From positions 24,707 to 88,706 of the forward strand of contig NZ_JAOEJU010000024.1 of the NCBI RefSeq assembly GCF_025447595.1: a stretch of 64,000 nucleotides of DNA. Direction: 5' to 3'. Shown one piece after another: positions 63,196 to 64,000 of this stretch; the first letter of the stretch is position 1, and every line of letters starts with the position of its first letter. The position numbers and the translations under genes were made by a program. The stretch comes from Pseudomonas koreensis (lineage in GTDB: Bacteria; Pseudomonadota; Gammaproteobacteria; Pseudomonadales; Pseudomonadaceae). The notes beneath the pieces are model-generated. The model was not told the DNA's origin. It saw nothing but the letters and a program-made list of their open reading frames with translations, and did no database searches.

Positions 63196-63835
63196 CTTCT
63201 CCTGATAACGCCTGCCAGATCTGGTGCGGCGACATCACCACTTCGAGCCAGACCTGAACCAGTAACAAACCGATGAAACACGCCAGACCGAGACCCACAG
63301 TGATAGCCGCCATGTCCGCCAGTTTGACGATCGCGACCAGGACGCCCATGAGGTAGACCTCAAGCATGCCCCAGTCTTTGAGGTGGTGATAAATGCGGTA
63401 GAGCAGCAGGCCATAACTGCGTCCGATGTTGAAACGGATCGTCAGCAACACGATCAACTGACACAGCAGTTTCAGCAGTGGAATCGCCATGCTGCACAGA
63501 AATACGACGACCGAAACACCGCGCATATCGGTGTTGAACAGACCGATCACACCGCTCCAGACAGTGTCTTGCGACGATTGCCCGAGAACATTGAGCTGCA
63601 TGATGGGTAAAAAGTTCGCCGGCACGTAGAGCAACAGTGCGGCAATGACCAAGGCGAGGCTGCGCTGCACCACGTTATGACGGTGAGCGTACAGTTCGTA
63701 ACCGCAGCGCGGGCAGAGGGCTTTTTCGCCGTGAGCAAGCTTGGGCTTGCGCATCAGCAGATCGCACTCATGGCAGGCCACCAAGTCATCCAGCGGTAAA
63801 TCTGACAGCCCGGGAGCGTCAACCGAATCTGACAT
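63176..63835 (-). CDS. PqiA-like membrane protein, half-size (2)
   Basis: 219 residues from MSDSVDAPGLSDLPLDDLVACHECDLLMRK; an in-frame ATG at 63940 would lie in the terminator region and was rejected. It has the same architecture as the preceding protein: CHEC and CPRC cysteine pairs, then four helices (SLALVIAALLLYVPANFLPIMQLNVLG, GVSVVVFLCSMAIPLLKLLCQLIVLLT, WGMLEVYLMGVLVAIVKLADMAAITVG, GLACFIGLLLVQVWLEVVM). PANFLPIM and PANVLPIM are shared by the two halves. It is the first gene of the operon and would correspond to the N-terminal half of PqiA/LetA. Confidence 0.88.
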   Translation of the reverse strand: MSDSVDAPGLSDLPLDDLVACHECDLLMRKPKLAHGEKALCPRCGYELYAHRHNVVQRSLALVIAALLLYVPANFLPIMQLNVLGQSSQDTVWSGVIGLFNTDMRGVSVVVFLCSMAIPLLKLLCQLIVLLTIRFNIGRSYGLLLYRIYHHLKDWGMLEVYLMGVLVAIVKLADMAAITVGLGLACFIGLLLVQVWLEVVMSPHQIWQALSGEDAHAGD

Positions 63836-63944
63836 AAGGGCTTTGGCTCCGAAAAAGTTGGGATCTATTCTAGTGTTCTGATTCGAAAATAACTGTGCAA
63901 ATTTGTTCGTTGAGGCGAGCAAAAACTTTCCTGCGGACAAAACA

Positions 63945-63975
63945 AAACCCCAACTGCTTTCGCAATTGGGGTTTC
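63945..63975 (-). terminator. terminator for a gene beyond the window edge
   Basis: AACCCCAATTGCGAAAGCAGTTGGGGTT (minus strand) is followed by TTTTG on that strand. It would end a minus-strand gene whose 3' end lies beyond or just at 64000. The bases 63976-64000 are too few to identify a product. Confidence 0.7.
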
Positions 63976-64000
63976 GGAATTTAATCTTGACGATGACCTA

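Overview
The window is a piece of Pseudomonas chromosome, most likely from the P. fluorescens group. The evidence is the high-GC codon usage, five REP-type repeat pairs of the kind common in fluorescent pseudomonads, and a gene order I recognise from this genus (hpt-upp-uraA-hemH; murI-moeB-prmC-prfA-hemA-lbcA-lolB-ispE-tRNA-prs-rplY-pth-ychF; rimI-psi-mksFEB-MCE operon). No phage, insertion sequence, rRNA or CRISPR array is visible.

Layout. 1-6,960: the 3' end of mqo, two small conserved genes, purine and uracil salvage (hpt, upp, uraA), ferrochelatase (hemH) and a TIGR01777 epimerase. 7,100-16,450: two plus-strand operons that look light-responsive. They hold an FAD oxidoreductase, a Trp-rich small protein, a DUF523-DUF1722 protein, a LitR/CarH-like MerR regulator, a photolyase, and a lipid-modification block (SDR, FAD protein, DUF1365, UfaM/Cfa-like methyltransferase, DUF2878). 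Both promoters carry repeated TGTACA words. 16,500-22,300: a YkgJ protein, pagL, and the tightly packed minus-strand operon hemA-prfA-prmC-moeB-murI. 22,478-29,400: lbcA-lolB-ispE-tRNA-Gln-prs-rplY-pth-ychF. 29,500-36,970: accessory transport genes (AI-2E family permease, a SulP permease broken by an in-frame amber codon, a VIT-like protein, an Fsr-type MFS pump) and a chemoreceptor.

37,080-46,960: tRNA-Met, a DUF2817 peptidase-like protein, a GGT lipoprotein, a small direct-repeat-bounded segment with an orphan HigA antitoxin and the tail of a lost HigB toxin, an XRE/DUF2975 pair, a flavin reductase, a BdlA-like sensor, an MFS transporter and an AtoE-type permease. 47,169-51,819: HscC (Hsp70), a J-domain protein and an unrecognised exported protein. 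52,000-55,055: SET-domain protein, beta-carbonic anhydrase, an acidic disordered protein, rimI and the likely DNA polymerase III psi subunit. 55,247-60,055: the MksFEB condensin. 60,270-63,835: a six-MCE-domain PqiB/LetB-like protein with two half-size PqiA proteins.

Most of the window is core genome. The parts most worth attention are the TGTACA-marked light/lipid cluster, the HscC/J-protein/exported-protein module, the decayed HigBA locus inside a 607-bp duplication, the SulP nonsense mutation, the palindromes between hpt and upp, and a 120-bp imperfect palindrome between rplY and pth.
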